Shown here piece after piece: positions 1 through 7,987 of a stretch of DNA of 36,462 nucleotides. The position numbers and the translations under genes were made by a program. The DNA is from Chitinispirillaceae bacterium (lineage in GTDB: Bacteria; Fibrobacterota; Chitinivibrionia; Chitinivibrionales; Chitinispirillaceae): positions 1 through 36,462 of the forward strand of contig JAFGIW010000207.1 of the NCBI GenBank assembly GCA_016929415.1. Reading direction: 5' to 3'. Position 1 is the stretch's first letter. Each line of letters starts with the position of its first letter. The notes beneath the pieces were generated by a model. The model saw nothing but the letters and a program-made list of their open reading frames with translations. It did no database searches and was not told where the DNA came from.

Positions 1-345
1 TTCGAGAACATGTTGAAAAACGCCATCGATGCCATTTCCTCGAATGACGGAAAAATCGGCATTAAAACCGAGCACCTCGCCGATGACCATATCGTCCGTA
101 TTCAAATAAGCGACAACGGGCACGGCATCTCCTGGGAAACCCAGAAAAAGATCTTTTCGCCCGGCTTTACCACCAAGCGGCGGGGATGGGGACTCGGGTT
201 GACTTTAGCAAAAAGAATCATCGAAGATTATCATAAAGGGGAGATTTATATAGCGTGGTCGCAACTGGACAAAGGCGCCATATTCAACGTCGATCTACCG
301 GTCAGCAAGAAAAATGCCGGAATGGTCTCTTCATCGGAAGCATAA
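1..345 (+). CDS. Sensor histidine kinase, C-terminal ATPase part (5' partial)
   Basis: The reading frame is open from the first base, so the gene starts outside the window and only the last 114 residues are seen. They form the back half of a HATPase_c domain: an N box (ENMLKNAIDAI), the G1 loop DNGHGIS, the phrase FSPGFTTK, the G2 loop RGWGLGLTLAKRII, and a closing strand ending in DLP. The family autophosphorylates a histidine in a DHp domain, which lies off the left edge, and passes phosphate to a response regulator. The receiver protein that starts 15 bases after the stop is the obvious partner. The segment from GFTTK to the end resembles kinases of FCB bacteria. Sensor domain and signal cannot be told from this fragment. 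Confidence 0.93.
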   Translation, partial: FENMLKNAIDAISSNDGKIGIKTEHLADDHIVRIQISDNGHGISWETQKKIFSPGFTTKRRGWGLGLTLAKRIIEDYHKGEIYIAWSQLDKGAIFNVDLPVSKKNAGMVSSSEA

Positions 346-360
346 GGAGGTTGTCGCACT

Positions 361-1941
361 ATGGCTTCAGGTAGAAAAAGGGTTCTCTGGGCGGATGATG
401 AGATTGAATATCTCCGGTCGCACATCATGTTTCTGGAGACGCGCGGCTACAGCGTGGTCCCCGTCTTCTGCGGTGACGACGCCATCGCCCTTGTAAGCGA
501 AAAACCTCATTCGTTCGACATCGTTCTGCTTGACGAACAGATGCCCGGAAAAAGCGGCCTGACGACGCTCGAAAAAATCAAGGAGATCAACCCCGACCTG
601 CCGATCGTCATGGTCACCAAAAGTGAGGAAGAACAGCTCATGGAGGACGCGCTCGGTAAAAAGATCGACGGTTATCTTACCAAGCCGGTCAACCCGAGCC
701 AGATCCTTATGGTCTGCAAGAACCTGCTCGATTCAAAGCGGATCGTCTCCAACAGCATCGCCCAGAAGTATATCAGAGGTTATTCCGAAAACCGCATGCT
801 CCTTTCCGGCCACCTCTCTTCCCAGCAGTGGATCAAGCTTTATGAGAGCATTACCACGTGGGACCTCGTTTTCGAATCGGTCGACGACGAGGGGCTCCGG
901 CAGACCCATTCGGGCCATAAAACGGAATGCAACGCACGCTTCGCGAGCTCATATATCGAGAATTACGCCCACTGGATCAGGGACGGCGCTCCCGCTCCGC
1001 TTCTGTCAACCAGGGTGATTGAAAAGCATCTCTGCCCGCATTTGACCGCCTGTAAACGTACCTACCTGATCGTGCTGAGCGGCATGCGGCTTGATCAGTA
1101 TATCGGCATCGAGGAGGTGCTCAAAAAGGTTTTCCGCGTACAGCGCAGCTATTTTTTCGCCACGCTTCCGACCGACGATTCCTTCGCTCGGGCGACACTC
1201 TTCAGCGGCATGTTCCCCGGTAAAATCGCGGAGACCTACGGATCGCAATGGTCGCCCGGCAGTGAGGCCGACTCATTTAAAACCCATCTGATCGAAGAGC
1301 GGCTGCTCGCGGAAAACCTCTCCCGGCTGGGATTCCCCATCCCTCACGATGAACCGTGGTTCACCCGGATAACCGACCGTCTCGAACCCGAGCATCTTCA
1401 GTCGCGGATCGAATCGTGCCGGAAAAGCCGGCTCGTCACCTTCATCGTTAATTTTTTCGACCAGGTTCAGCAGGCGCGCACAACATCGGGAATCATGCAG
1501 GAGATCACCAATGACGAAAGCGGCATGCGGGCCCTCACCCGTTCATGGTTCAAACGTTCGGCGCTTCTCGCGCTGCTGCGGGAAGTGGCAACGCAGGATT
1601 GTCGCGTGGTGGTCATGTCCGATCACGGCAGTGTTCTCTGCAGCAGGGGAACGGAACTTTACTGCGCGAAAAACTGGAGCGACAACCTCCGTTATAAATT
1701 CGGAAGCGGAATCTCGTCGGATGAACGAACGGTCATTTATCTGCCCGACCCGACCCATTTCGGCCTGCCGAAATTCGGCGATGACATCGCGTGCGTCATT
1801 GCACGGGAAAATTATTACTTCATTCATCCCGACAAGTTCGAGCACTACAACCGGCAGTACCGCAACACGTTCCAGCAGGGCGGAGTCTCGATGGAAGAGA
1901 TCATCGTTCCGGTCGGCGTCTTCACCCCGGGAGTTGATTGA
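361..1941 (+). CDS. porX: PorX-like response regulator with PglZ (alkaline-phosphatase-superfamily) output domain
   Basis: 526 residues; ATG preceded by AAGGAGG ten bases upstream. Residues 1-125 are a receiver domain: acidic pair D12/D13, phosphoacceptor D58 in LLDEQMPG, switch T86 and K108 in LTKP. Residues about 225-520 are a PglZ domain, the architecture of PorX, which in Bacteroidota works with a kinase to control type IX secretion and whose PglZ domain is a zinc phosphodiesterase. The nucleophile region TLPTDDSFARATLFSG (T271) and the metal pair D421-H422 in SDHG are kept. From recalled family consensus, other ligands look replaced: S240 where D is usual (LSGMRLDQ), Q371 where H is usual (NFFDQVQQAR), and Q506 where H is usual (FQQGGVS). 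The protein may therefore bind rather than cleave its ligand. Kinase upstream and tsaE three bases downstream match Bacteroidota synteny. No BREX partners are nearby. Confidence 0.9.
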   Translation: MASGRKRVLWADDEIEYLRSHIMFLETRGYSVVPVFCGDDAIALVSEKPHSFDIVLLDEQMPGKSGLTTLEKIKEINPDLPIVMVTKSEEEQLMEDALGKKIDGYLTKPVNPSQILMVCKNLLDSKRIVSNSIAQKYIRGYSENRMLLSGHLSSQQWIKLYESITTWDLVFESVDDEGLRQTHSGHKTECNARFASSYIENYAHWIRDGAPAPLLSTRVIEKHLCPHLTACKRTYLIVLSGMRLDQYIGIEEVLKKVFRVQRSYFFATLPTDDSFARATLFSGMFPGKIAETYGSQWSPGSEADSFKTHLIEERLLAENLSRLGFPIPHDEPWFTRITDRLEPEHLQSRIESCRKSRLVTFIVNFFDQVQQARTTSGIMQEITNDESGMRALTRSWFKRSALLALLREVATQDCRVVVMSDHGSVLCSRGTELYCAKNWSDNLRYKFGSGISSDERTVIYLPDPTHFGLPKFGDDIACVIARENYYFIHPDKFEHYNRQYRNTFQQGGVSMEEIIVPVGVFTPGVD

Positions 1942-1944
1942 CCA

Positions 1945-2379
1945 ATGCTCCTGATTACCACGTCGGTGGGCGCGACACGCGCCTTCGGCGCGAAGGTCGC
2001 CTCGATCGCCCGCCCGGGCGAACTCTATGCCCTCGAAGGCGAACTCGGCACCGGCAAGACCGAATTCGTCCGCGGTTTTGTCAATGAAATCGACGCGGCG
2101 GTCGTCGTACGCTCGCCGAGTTTTTCTATTGTCAATATCTACGACACCGCACGCTTTCCGGTGTACCATTTCGACTTTTACCGGCTGCACGATGCGTCGG
2201 AACTCGACGAAATCGGGTTCGACGAGTACCTCACCGGAGACGGCGTCTGTCTGATCGAATGGGGAACCATTTTTCCTTCGGTCCTCCCGCCGCATACCCG
2301 TCCGATCATTTTCCGCGATAGGGGGCCCCATGAACGGGAGATCCGGTTCAACTTCGATCTTACGGGAACAGGGAGCTGA
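1945..2379 (+). CDS. tsaE: TsaE, ATPase of the tRNA threonylcarbamoyladenosine (t6A37) pathway
   Basis: 144 residues, the usual size of the YjeE/TsaE family. TsaE is the ATPase that works with TsaB and TsaD to add threonylcarbamoyl to A37 of ANN-decoding tRNAs in the cytoplasm. The Walker A motif is GELGTGKT at residues 32-39. Further family signatures follow in order: SPSFSIVNIY, the YHFDFYRL segment, DEIGFDEYL, and the Walker-B-like VCLIEWG. The ATG lies three bases after the stop of the PorX-like gene; a GGGAG in the end of that gene may serve as ribosome site, so translation is probably coupled. The gene ends 29 bases from the stop of a convergent gene, with no clear terminator between them. 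Confidence 0.95.
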   Translation: MLLITTSVGATRAFGAKVASIARPGELYALEGELGTGKTEFVRGFVNEIDAAVVVRSPSFSIVNIYDTARFPVYHFDFYRLHDASELDEIGFDEYLTGDGVCLIEWGTIFPSVLPPHTRPIIFRDRGPHEREIRFNFDLTGTGS

Positions 2380-2408
2380 AAAGAAAGGACGCGTTTCGGC
2401 AGAGCGGA

Positions 2409-4118
2409 TCAGCGGCCGGTCAGTGCGACGCGGCGGATTTCCGACCGGCCGTCGACATAATCAATGATGACAAGATGAATCCCTGAAGAGAACTCGGGCG
2501 ACACGATGGTGGTGCGTGCTGACGGTGCAACGGCGCACTCCCAGATGAGGCGCCCCGCGGCATCGACAAGAACGATACGGCGCACACCGGATGATACGCC
2601 GGAATGAAAATGGATTCTGCGGTTCTCACGACGGATTAAAAGTGCGGTCATTGCCGCTCGGGGGTCCATCCCGGAAGCGGTTGTGGTAACAGTGGCCTGG
2701 GAATCATTAATTATCATCAGCGTATCCTTGCCAAGGGTCACGACAAGCGTATCGGCATACTTCCAAGCGCCCGTTGCCGTGAACAGGAACGATTGCCAAT
2801 TCCAGAAATCGCAGGAGGCATTGCGCACTCCCCGCTGCGCCTGTGTCTCAAGCTTTACCTCGTCTCCGGAAATGACCAGTTTTACCAGCGTGTCGTTGAA
2901 AAACGCCTTCGTGGTCGTGCAGACCGCCGCGGGGTTGTGACGCAGGAGCGTCGTATTGTCAGCGGCCTTGTTCACTGCCGTGGTGATGCTTCCGCTTTTC
3001 AGAATCACCGAGGGGATTTCCCTGTTGTCATCGATATCCCTGATACGGATGGTGGCTGTCAGGGTGCCGTGAAGATTGAACTTAAAGGGATCGCCGTTCA
3101 GGCTTGCGGCGACCTCCGACGGCGACACTCCCGAAATGGTTGTGGCCGAATCGAATAACGTCCGTGTGGTATAATTCCAGGCGTTATCGAGCAGTTCGAC
3201 CGCCGTGCCGCCCGCGTTCGCCGTCAGGTTGCCGAACCGGTAATCAACGTTTCCCGAATCGTAAGATCTCCATGAACCGCTGCGGTTTATAAGTACGGTA
3301 CCGACGTCCCCCACGGCAATCCGTCGGTTGATGGATCGCAGCGGTGATGATGCGGAGCTGTTGTCAAGTGTGAACGAGGCTCCCGACCGGCGGTAGATTT
3401 TCCCGGAAACGGTACCGGCATAACCGCCGCCAATGGCCGACACCGTCTCTGAATTATCAATCGCAATTTCCTGCCTGGTTCCCCATTGTCCATTTTTGAA
3501 GGGAATCAGCCACAGCAGGCCGCTGCTGCCGCCGATCCAGAGCGCGGTATCACTAGCGGCTCCGTCGGGTTCTCCCCATACGCCGCTTATCGCCTGCTGA
3601 CCTACGAGGTTGACCGTCAGCGTATCGATACCTCCGATCGCCCCGGAACTGCGGTGGATATGCATGCAATACACCCTGTTGCCGGAGGATGCGGCAACGA
3701 GATACGCCGAATCGCCGCCGGCACTCTCCCGGGTGAGCAGATGGAACGGAAGCGAGGCCTGCAACGCAAGCGCCGCAGGAACGGCAATTTCGATTGGTTC
3801 CCCGAATTCAATGGTCGGTCTGCAGCAGAGACAGGTATTATTGACCAAAGGGCCCCTCGTCAGCATCCACATGCCGGCTGTTGTCGTATACACGACGGTT
3901 CCCAATGCCGCCGCGCGGCTCACAGCGATCCCCGCGGGTTTTTCGGTGCACATCGCCTCTGCCGGGAAAACGGCGGCCGTATAAATGGTCGCCTGCCAGT
4001 TGACATTATTGAAAAAAGGATGGAGGAAAAGGTAACCGTTTTCCCTGAAACCGCACTGAGCCAGAATGTCGGTGAACAGGAGAAGAACAGTGCAACAGCA
4101 TGCGGCACCGTACTTCAC
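2409..4118 (-). CDS. Secreted protein with T9SS type A-like C-terminal sorting domain
   Basis: I do not recognise the main body. The frame can open at an ATG at 4178, but a GTG at 4118 is preferred: it has GGAGG nine bases upstream, avoids overlapping the previous gene, and puts a signal peptide (KYGAACCCTVLLLFTDILAQ) at the very N terminus, giving 569 residues. The middle is beta-rich with recurring W/G motifs, including a stretch near original residues 190-330 that reads like a propeller or sensor-type fold (SGVWGEPDGA, IGGGYAGTVSGKIYRR). The last about 75 residues resemble a T9SS type A sorting domain: RRIVLVDAAGRLIW, then FSSGIHLVII, and a final basic strand (RRVALTGR). It is the last gene of a unit with the kelch lipoprotein and TIGR02147 regulator. 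Export to the cell surface is inferred. Confidence 0.72.
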   Translation of the reverse strand: MKYGAACCCTVLLLFTDILAQCGFRENGYLFLHPFFNNVNWQATIYTAAVFPAEAMCTEKPAGIAVSRAAALGTVVYTTTAGMWMLTRGPLVNNTCLCCRPTIEFGEPIEIAVPAALALQASLPFHLLTRESAGGDSAYLVAASSGNRVYCMHIHRSSGAIGGIDTLTVNLVGQQAISGVWGEPDGAASDTALWIGGSSGLLWLIPFKNGQWGTRQEIAIDNSETVSAIGGGYAGTVSGKIYRRSGASFTLDNSSASSPLRSINRRIAVGDVGTVLINRSGSWRSYDSGNVDYRFGNLTANAGGTAVELLDNAWNYTTRTLFDSATTISGVSPSEVAASLNGDPFKFNLHGTLTATIRIRDIDDNREIPSVILKSGSITTAVNKAADNTTLLRHNPAAVCTTTKAFFNDTLVKLVISGDEVKLETQAQRGVRNASCDFWNWQSFLFTATGAWKYADTLVVTLGKDTLMIINDSQATVTTTASGMDPRAAMTALLIRRENRRIHFHSGVSSGVRRIVLVDAAGRLIWECAVAPSARTTIVSPEFSSGIHLVIIDYVDGRSEIRRVALTGR

Positions 4119-4161
4119 CCGCAGCGGCCTCCGTGCACCCTCCGTACCGCCGCCTCTTTTT

Positions 4162-6345
4162 TTATGGATAGTAAACATAGACCGTCCTGGTTGATTTTTG
4201 AGACGCCGTACCGCCGACGCCTCCCCCTATGACATACACCCTGCCGTCGAGTGCAACCGTCGCGGCGCCCTCGCGTGCCGCGGGCATGTCGGGCCCCGGC
4301 ACCCAGCCGGCATCATTTTCATAAACCCCGACTGACTTCATCGGCAATTCATCGGCCAGGTTGTCGCCCAGACCGCCGAACAACAGCAGTTTCTTACCAA
4401 TGACGGCCGCTCCAAAACTGAAACGGGTCGACGGAATGGCTGTCGAAAAATTCAACGGTGTTCCCGATGCATCTTTCAACTCGATATTATCAAGAGGGAA
4501 TTCGCCGTAAGCAAGGCTAAACCCCAACCCGCCAAGGATCATTATCCTACCGTCGGATACCACCGCCTGGTGGCGGAGGCGGGGGGTTTGCAGTTCGCCC
4601 GCAGTTGACCATGTCCTGTTTGACGGATCATACGTCGTAATGGTTTTCACCATCACCGGATTCCCCCTCGTTCCCGACATTCCGCCGGTCAGATAAATGA
4701 CACCGTTTATCACACATGCGGAAGCTCCCACCATCGTTTGCGGCATGGAATCGATAATCTGCCATAAATCCGCGCCGGGATCATATTCTTCGACTAAAGT
4801 GACATCGACGTAGTTGTTTGTTCCGCCGAACACATAGATTTTTCCATTAACTGCCGCCGATGCTGCTTGAAACCGGGGGACTTTCATCGTCGAATTCAGC
4901 GTTTTCCACTCTTTCGTTGCCGCATCATACATTTCAACGGCAGCCACCGGTTTCGGTGTTGTTTCCCCGGTAGTGCTCAATCGATCGCTGCACCCGCCGA
5001 AAACATAAATCTTTCCCCCTACCTCACCGGCACCGGCGTAACGACGGACATTATTCAGGCTGTCGATCGTCTCCCAGCACTTGATGGGAAGCAACGACCC
5101 GGCATCAATACTGTCGGTCCATGTCGTATCGGCATTGTCGGTGAGCGTCACATAGAGCTGCTTCGTGTTCGTATCGGCCGATATGACCCAGAGAATCGTA
5201 TCGGTTCCGCTTGTCGCGCCAACCCCGCAGGTGGTTTTCAGAATGGAATCGTCCGCCCGCCAGACAATCGTATCGATTAAACGTATCCTGCTCGAAAAAT
5301 TCATCGCCACATACACGGAATCGCCGGTACCGCGGCTCTCGTCCCTTGTCAGCGAGATTTCCACCCTGAGCCACGACGGGGGAACCGCCACGAGCGTTTC
5401 GACTTTCCCGAGAGGTCCCTCCATGTTATCGTTATCATATGCGGCAACCTGAAAACAAACGGTCTTGACCGAATCGTCCCCTCCGGAAAAAATCGATATG
5501 GTCGCCGTCGTTTCATTTACCGTCACCGGTTCGCCCAGAAGCCCGCAGGTGCTTGTGCTGTAAACATGGTAGCGCTCGACATCAGCGAGCGGCACGGGTT
5601 GCCAAGTGAGCCGTGCGGTCCCGGTGAGCGTATCGTAGGTCACGGATAATCCCGTCGGCGCCACTGCCGGAGCATCATCGGGATCAAGTTCCAATCTGAC
5701 GGTATCGGAAAGCATGGTCGTTTCCCCCGGCTTGACCGACACTACGGGAATCGTTACCGTCGTATACCCGTGGGATGAAATGGTTACTTCATACGTCGTA
5801 TCGGGAATAATATTGCTGATGGTAAAACCGGGTGTGCTGGAATTGATCTTCGCGCCATAGGATGTTCCGGCAATGTAACAGTCGATGACCTCATCCGGTC
5901 CGATGCTGTCACGAACCACCGTCCCGCCGATTGCTCCAGGGACCTTCATGACCAGGATGCCTAAATTGACCTGTCGGGTCGAATCGGGGTGAAATGGAAT
6001 AGGTACCAGAACCAGCGAATCATCCCGGTAGGCTGCATTGACTTTCAGGATATATTCGCCCTCACCAAGGTCCGCGAATACAAACTGACCTGTATTGTCT
6101 GAAGTAACTGTTGCGACGATGGTCGTATCGAACAGCTTTTTTCCGTCCGACTCTTCCCGGGTAATCAATAGCGCCCGTACTTCCGCTCCGCTCACTGCAG
6201 CCGAGTCTTCGGTAACGAGCTTGCCGACAACTTCCGACCCACCCAGATCGGTGATCGTCGTTGTAGGCGTGCAATGGTATACCCAGACCGTTGCGGTTAA
6301 TAATACCATGAACATCCTGATATGTGCAAATAGGGTCGGCTTCAT
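4162..6345 (-). CDS. Exported kelch-repeat protein with carboxypeptidase-regulatory-like and FN3-like domains (probable lipoprotein)
   Basis: 727 residues. An N-terminal hydrophobic stretch ends in WVYHC (C25), a loose lipobox, so lipidation is likely but not certain. Residues about 36-135 and 138-215 look like carboxypeptidase-regulatory/CnaB-type beta sandwiches (VVGKLVTEDSAAVSGAEV; AIGGTVVRDS). Residues about 225-318 look like a fibronectin type III domain (APTGLSVTYD, ARLTWQPV, YHVYS). From about 430 to the end are six kelch blades, each with the GG signature: GKIYVFGGCS, GKIYVFGGTN, GVIYLTGGMS, GRIMILGGLG, KKLLLFGGLG, GRVYVIGGGV, which should form one beta-propeller. Kelch propellers bind proteins or glycans; the ligand is unknown. 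The ATG overlaps the stop of the TIGR02147 gene as ATGA, so the two are probably translationally coupled. Confidence 0.85.
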   Translation of the reverse strand: MKPTLFAHIRMFMVLLTATVWVYHCTPTTTITDLGGSEVVGKLVTEDSAAVSGAEVRALLITREESDGKKLFDTTIVATVTSDNTGQFVFADLGEGEYILKVNAAYRDDSLVLVPIPFHPDSTRQVNLGILVMKVPGAIGGTVVRDSIGPDEVIDCYIAGTSYGAKINSSTPGFTISNIIPDTTYEVTISSHGYTTVTIPVVSVKPGETTMLSDTVRLELDPDDAPAVAPTGLSVTYDTLTGTARLTWQPVPLADVERYHVYSTSTCGLLGEPVTVNETTATISIFSGGDDSVKTVCFQVAAYDNDNMEGPLGKVETLVAVPPSWLRVEISLTRDESRGTGDSVYVAMNFSSRIRLIDTIVWRADDSILKTTCGVGATSGTDTILWVISADTNTKQLYVTLTDNADTTWTDSIDAGSLLPIKCWETIDSLNNVRRYAGAGEVGGKIYVFGGCSDRLSTTGETTPKPVAAVEMYDAATKEWKTLNSTMKVPRFQAASAAVNGKIYVFGGTNNYVDVTLVEEYDPGADLWQIIDSMPQTMVGASACVINGVIYLTGGMSGTRGNPVMVKTITTYDPSNRTWSTAGELQTPRLRHQAVVSDGRIMILGGLGFSLAYGEFPLDNIELKDASGTPLNFSTAIPSTRFSFGAAVIGKKLLLFGGLGDNLADELPMKSVGVYENDAGWVPGPDMPAAREGAATVALDGRVYVIGGGVGGTASQKSTRTVYVYYP

Positions 6346-7166
6346 ACTCTGGTTATCGGAAACAGATGAAAATTGAAATGGTAAACACGGTCCTGTTTTT
6401 TCTGGTTTTTATCTTCACGGACGATCTCCAGTACCTCATGTCTGAAACTTTTCAACCGGTCCTGAATCGTTGCGAATCCCTCTTCTGAAAGAGTAAAGGT
6501 CAATGATGAAATATCCCGTTTATCACGCGGGTAACGATCGATTGCCCCTTTTGCCAGATCGGCCATCCCCATGAGAAAATTAGTTATCGCCACCGATTTC
6601 GCCTCATATCCGGTAGTAATGAAAGTATCTGCCTGTTCATAAACTCCGTCAGCATTTTTCCGGATGAAACCGATTTTTTCAAGCAATTCAACCGCCTTTT
6701 TGGCCTCTGCAGGCTTTATCGGCGGGGAAACCCGTTTTGCAAGTTCTTCGAAATCCCCCTTAAACGGATAAATATCGATTAATTCCCGTATCGCCGTATA
6801 ATACCACGCGCTGTAAAACTCATACTGCTGCGCGTCGGTAACTTTAATCTTTGATTTTTTATGGCCTAAAATCTTCTCGAAATAGAACCGTTTTCGTGAG
6901 TGATCTTTTGCCTGATCAAAATTCACGAGAAGCTCGAAGTACTCAATTTCGCTCTTTTTCAGTTTGAATACCTCGGCAAATTTGAAAATATATTCCGGAG
7001 AGATATTGCGCTTTCCCTGAATGATATTGGTGAAAAAACCGGCAGAGGTAAAACCTACCTTCTGTGCGATATACCGATAAGAAAAGAAAGGCTGCTGCGC
7101 TTTTCGATCTTCGTAAAGGTCTTTGAGGAGTTTACGATAATTGAGATATTCAAATGGTTCAACCAT
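6342..7166 (-). CDS. TIGR02147 family protein, putative transcriptional regulator
   Basis: 274 residues, the usual length of TIGR02147, a family expanded in Fibrobacter and relatives. The opening EPFEYLNYRKLLKDLYEDRK followed by FFSYRYIAQKVGFTSAGFF and IIQGKRNIS is the family hallmark, and the latter part reads as a helix-turn-helix. The middle has the WYYTAIRELI motif and the end the SSLTFTLSEEGF segment leading to a basic tail. No signal peptide is seen, so it should be cytoplasmic. These proteins often lie beside genes for surface proteins and are thought to regulate them; the exact role has not been shown to my knowledge. Here the gene is first in a unit with a kelch lipoprotein and a T9SS-type exported protein. 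I see no good ribosome site before the ATG. The gene is AT-richer than most of the window. Confidence 0.88.
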   Translation of the reverse strand: MVEPFEYLNYRKLLKDLYEDRKAQQPFFSYRYIAQKVGFTSAGFFTNIIQGKRNISPEYIFKFAEVFKLKKSEIEYFELLVNFDQAKDHSRKRFYFEKILGHKKSKIKVTDAQQYEFYSAWYYTAIRELIDIYPFKGDFEELAKRVSPPIKPAEAKKAVELLEKIGFIRKNADGVYEQADTFITTGYEAKSVAITNFLMGMADLAKGAIDRYPRDKRDISSLTFTLSEEGFATIQDRLKSFRHEVLEIVREDKNQKKQDRVYHFNFHLFPITRV

Positions 7167-7405
7167 GGGAACACACCAAGGTGCTGTTTCAGGCTTACAG
7201 CACTTTTCCCTTCCAACTTTAATATACGAAAAAAAGGTCTGGTTTAAAAGGGATTATAAGGAAAAAGCGTTTTCTGGGGGAAAACGAATAATTTTATGAT
7301 CTCATATAACTACTTGAATTGTATCAATTATCGATTAAAAAGGCTGACGGTGACCCGAGGTAAACTGTATAGAAATATCCACTCCCGATGGTCCGGGGGT
7401 CAAGA
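7167..7405 (-). promoter_or_regulatory. AT-rich intergenic region with possible promoter for the TIGR02147 unit
   Basis: This 239-base gap separates fumB from the TIGR02147 gene on the same strand. On the minus strand a perfect TATAAT lies at 7253-7258, about 90 bases before the start codon, but no convincing -35 box sits 16-18 bases upstream of it. The sharp change of function and base composition suggests a new transcription unit starts here. A weak CCCG/CGGG hairpin lies just after the fumB stop, without a good T-tract. Confidence 0.3.
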
Positions 7406-7975
7406 CTACCCTCTTCCACCTACCCTCCTCTCCCGCCACTCCTCCGGCCCGTCGACATACATATTCCCGCCTCTCACATCGATCGCAACGACTGCCGGAA
7501 AATCGACGACCTCCAATTCATAGATTGCTTCGGGGCCGAGATCCTCATAACAAACGACACGAGCCTTGGTGACGCACTTTCCAAGCAGTGCCCCCGCCCC
7601 TCCGGTTGCTGCGAAGTAGACGCAGCCGTGTTTCTTCAGCGCCTCGATGACCGCGAACCCCCGATTCCCTTTACCGATAATTCCCCTTAACCCGCTTGCG
7701 GCGATGAGCTTCGGGGTGTATCCGTCCATCCGGGAGCTCGTGGTAGGTCCGGCGCTGCCGATCACCTCTCCCGGCTTGGGAGGTGTGGGGCCGGTATAGT
7801 ATAAGAATTGCCCCTTAAGATCGACCGGCGGCGGATTATTGGTATCGATGAGTTCGATGAGCCGTTTATGCGCCGCATCGCGCGCGGTGTACAGTTTACC
7901 GGTGAGCAGGACCTGCTCGCCGTTTTCAAGGGAGAGTATCTCTGAAGAGGCAACCGGTATCGTCAGGGAGCACAT
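7406..7975 (-). CDS. fumB: Fumarate hydratase, class I, beta subunit
   Basis: 189 residues matching the C-terminal half of the [4Fe-4S] class I fumarases, encoded separately as in many anaerobes and archaea. Signatures are GEQVLLTGKLYTARDAAHKR near the start, the YYTGPTPPKPGEVIGSAGPTTSSRMD block, GMIGKG-like GIIGKGNRG, and FAATGGAGALLGKCV. Together with the alpha subunit it interconverts fumarate and malate in the cytoplasm. GGAGGG lies a few bases before the ATG, and the gene starts 12 bases after the fumA stop, so the two are clearly co-expressed. The tail ERRVGGRG is basic and poorly conserved. It is the last gene of the branched-chain amino acid/malate operon. The symbol means beta subunit, not E. 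coli FumB. Confidence 0.93.
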   Translation of the reverse strand: MCSLTIPVASSEILSLENGEQVLLTGKLYTARDAAHKRLIELIDTNNPPPVDLKGQFLYYTGPTPPKPGEVIGSAGPTTSSRMDGYTPKLIAASGLRGIIGKGNRGFAVIEALKKHGCVYFAATGGAGALLGKCVTKARVVCYEDLGPEAIYELEVVDFPAVVAIDVRGGNMYVDGPEEWRERRVGGRG

Positions 7976-7987
7976 GGTCCCTCCAGT

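Noticed and set aside
361..1941. PglZ of a BREX or Pgl phage-defence system
   Set aside because: The PglZ domain is fused to a receiver domain, next to a kinase and tsaE, which is the PorX layout; no BREX methylase, ATPase or protease gene is nearby.
1543..2331. 262-residue minus-strand frame opposite the PorX-like gene and tsaE
   Set aside because: The plus strand carries clear PglZ and TsaE motifs; the antisense translation shows none.
3486..4232. 248-residue plus-strand frame opposite the secreted protein and kelch genes
   Set aside because: It runs antisense through two well-supported genes and has no recognisable motif; it is a by-product of GC-rich codon use.
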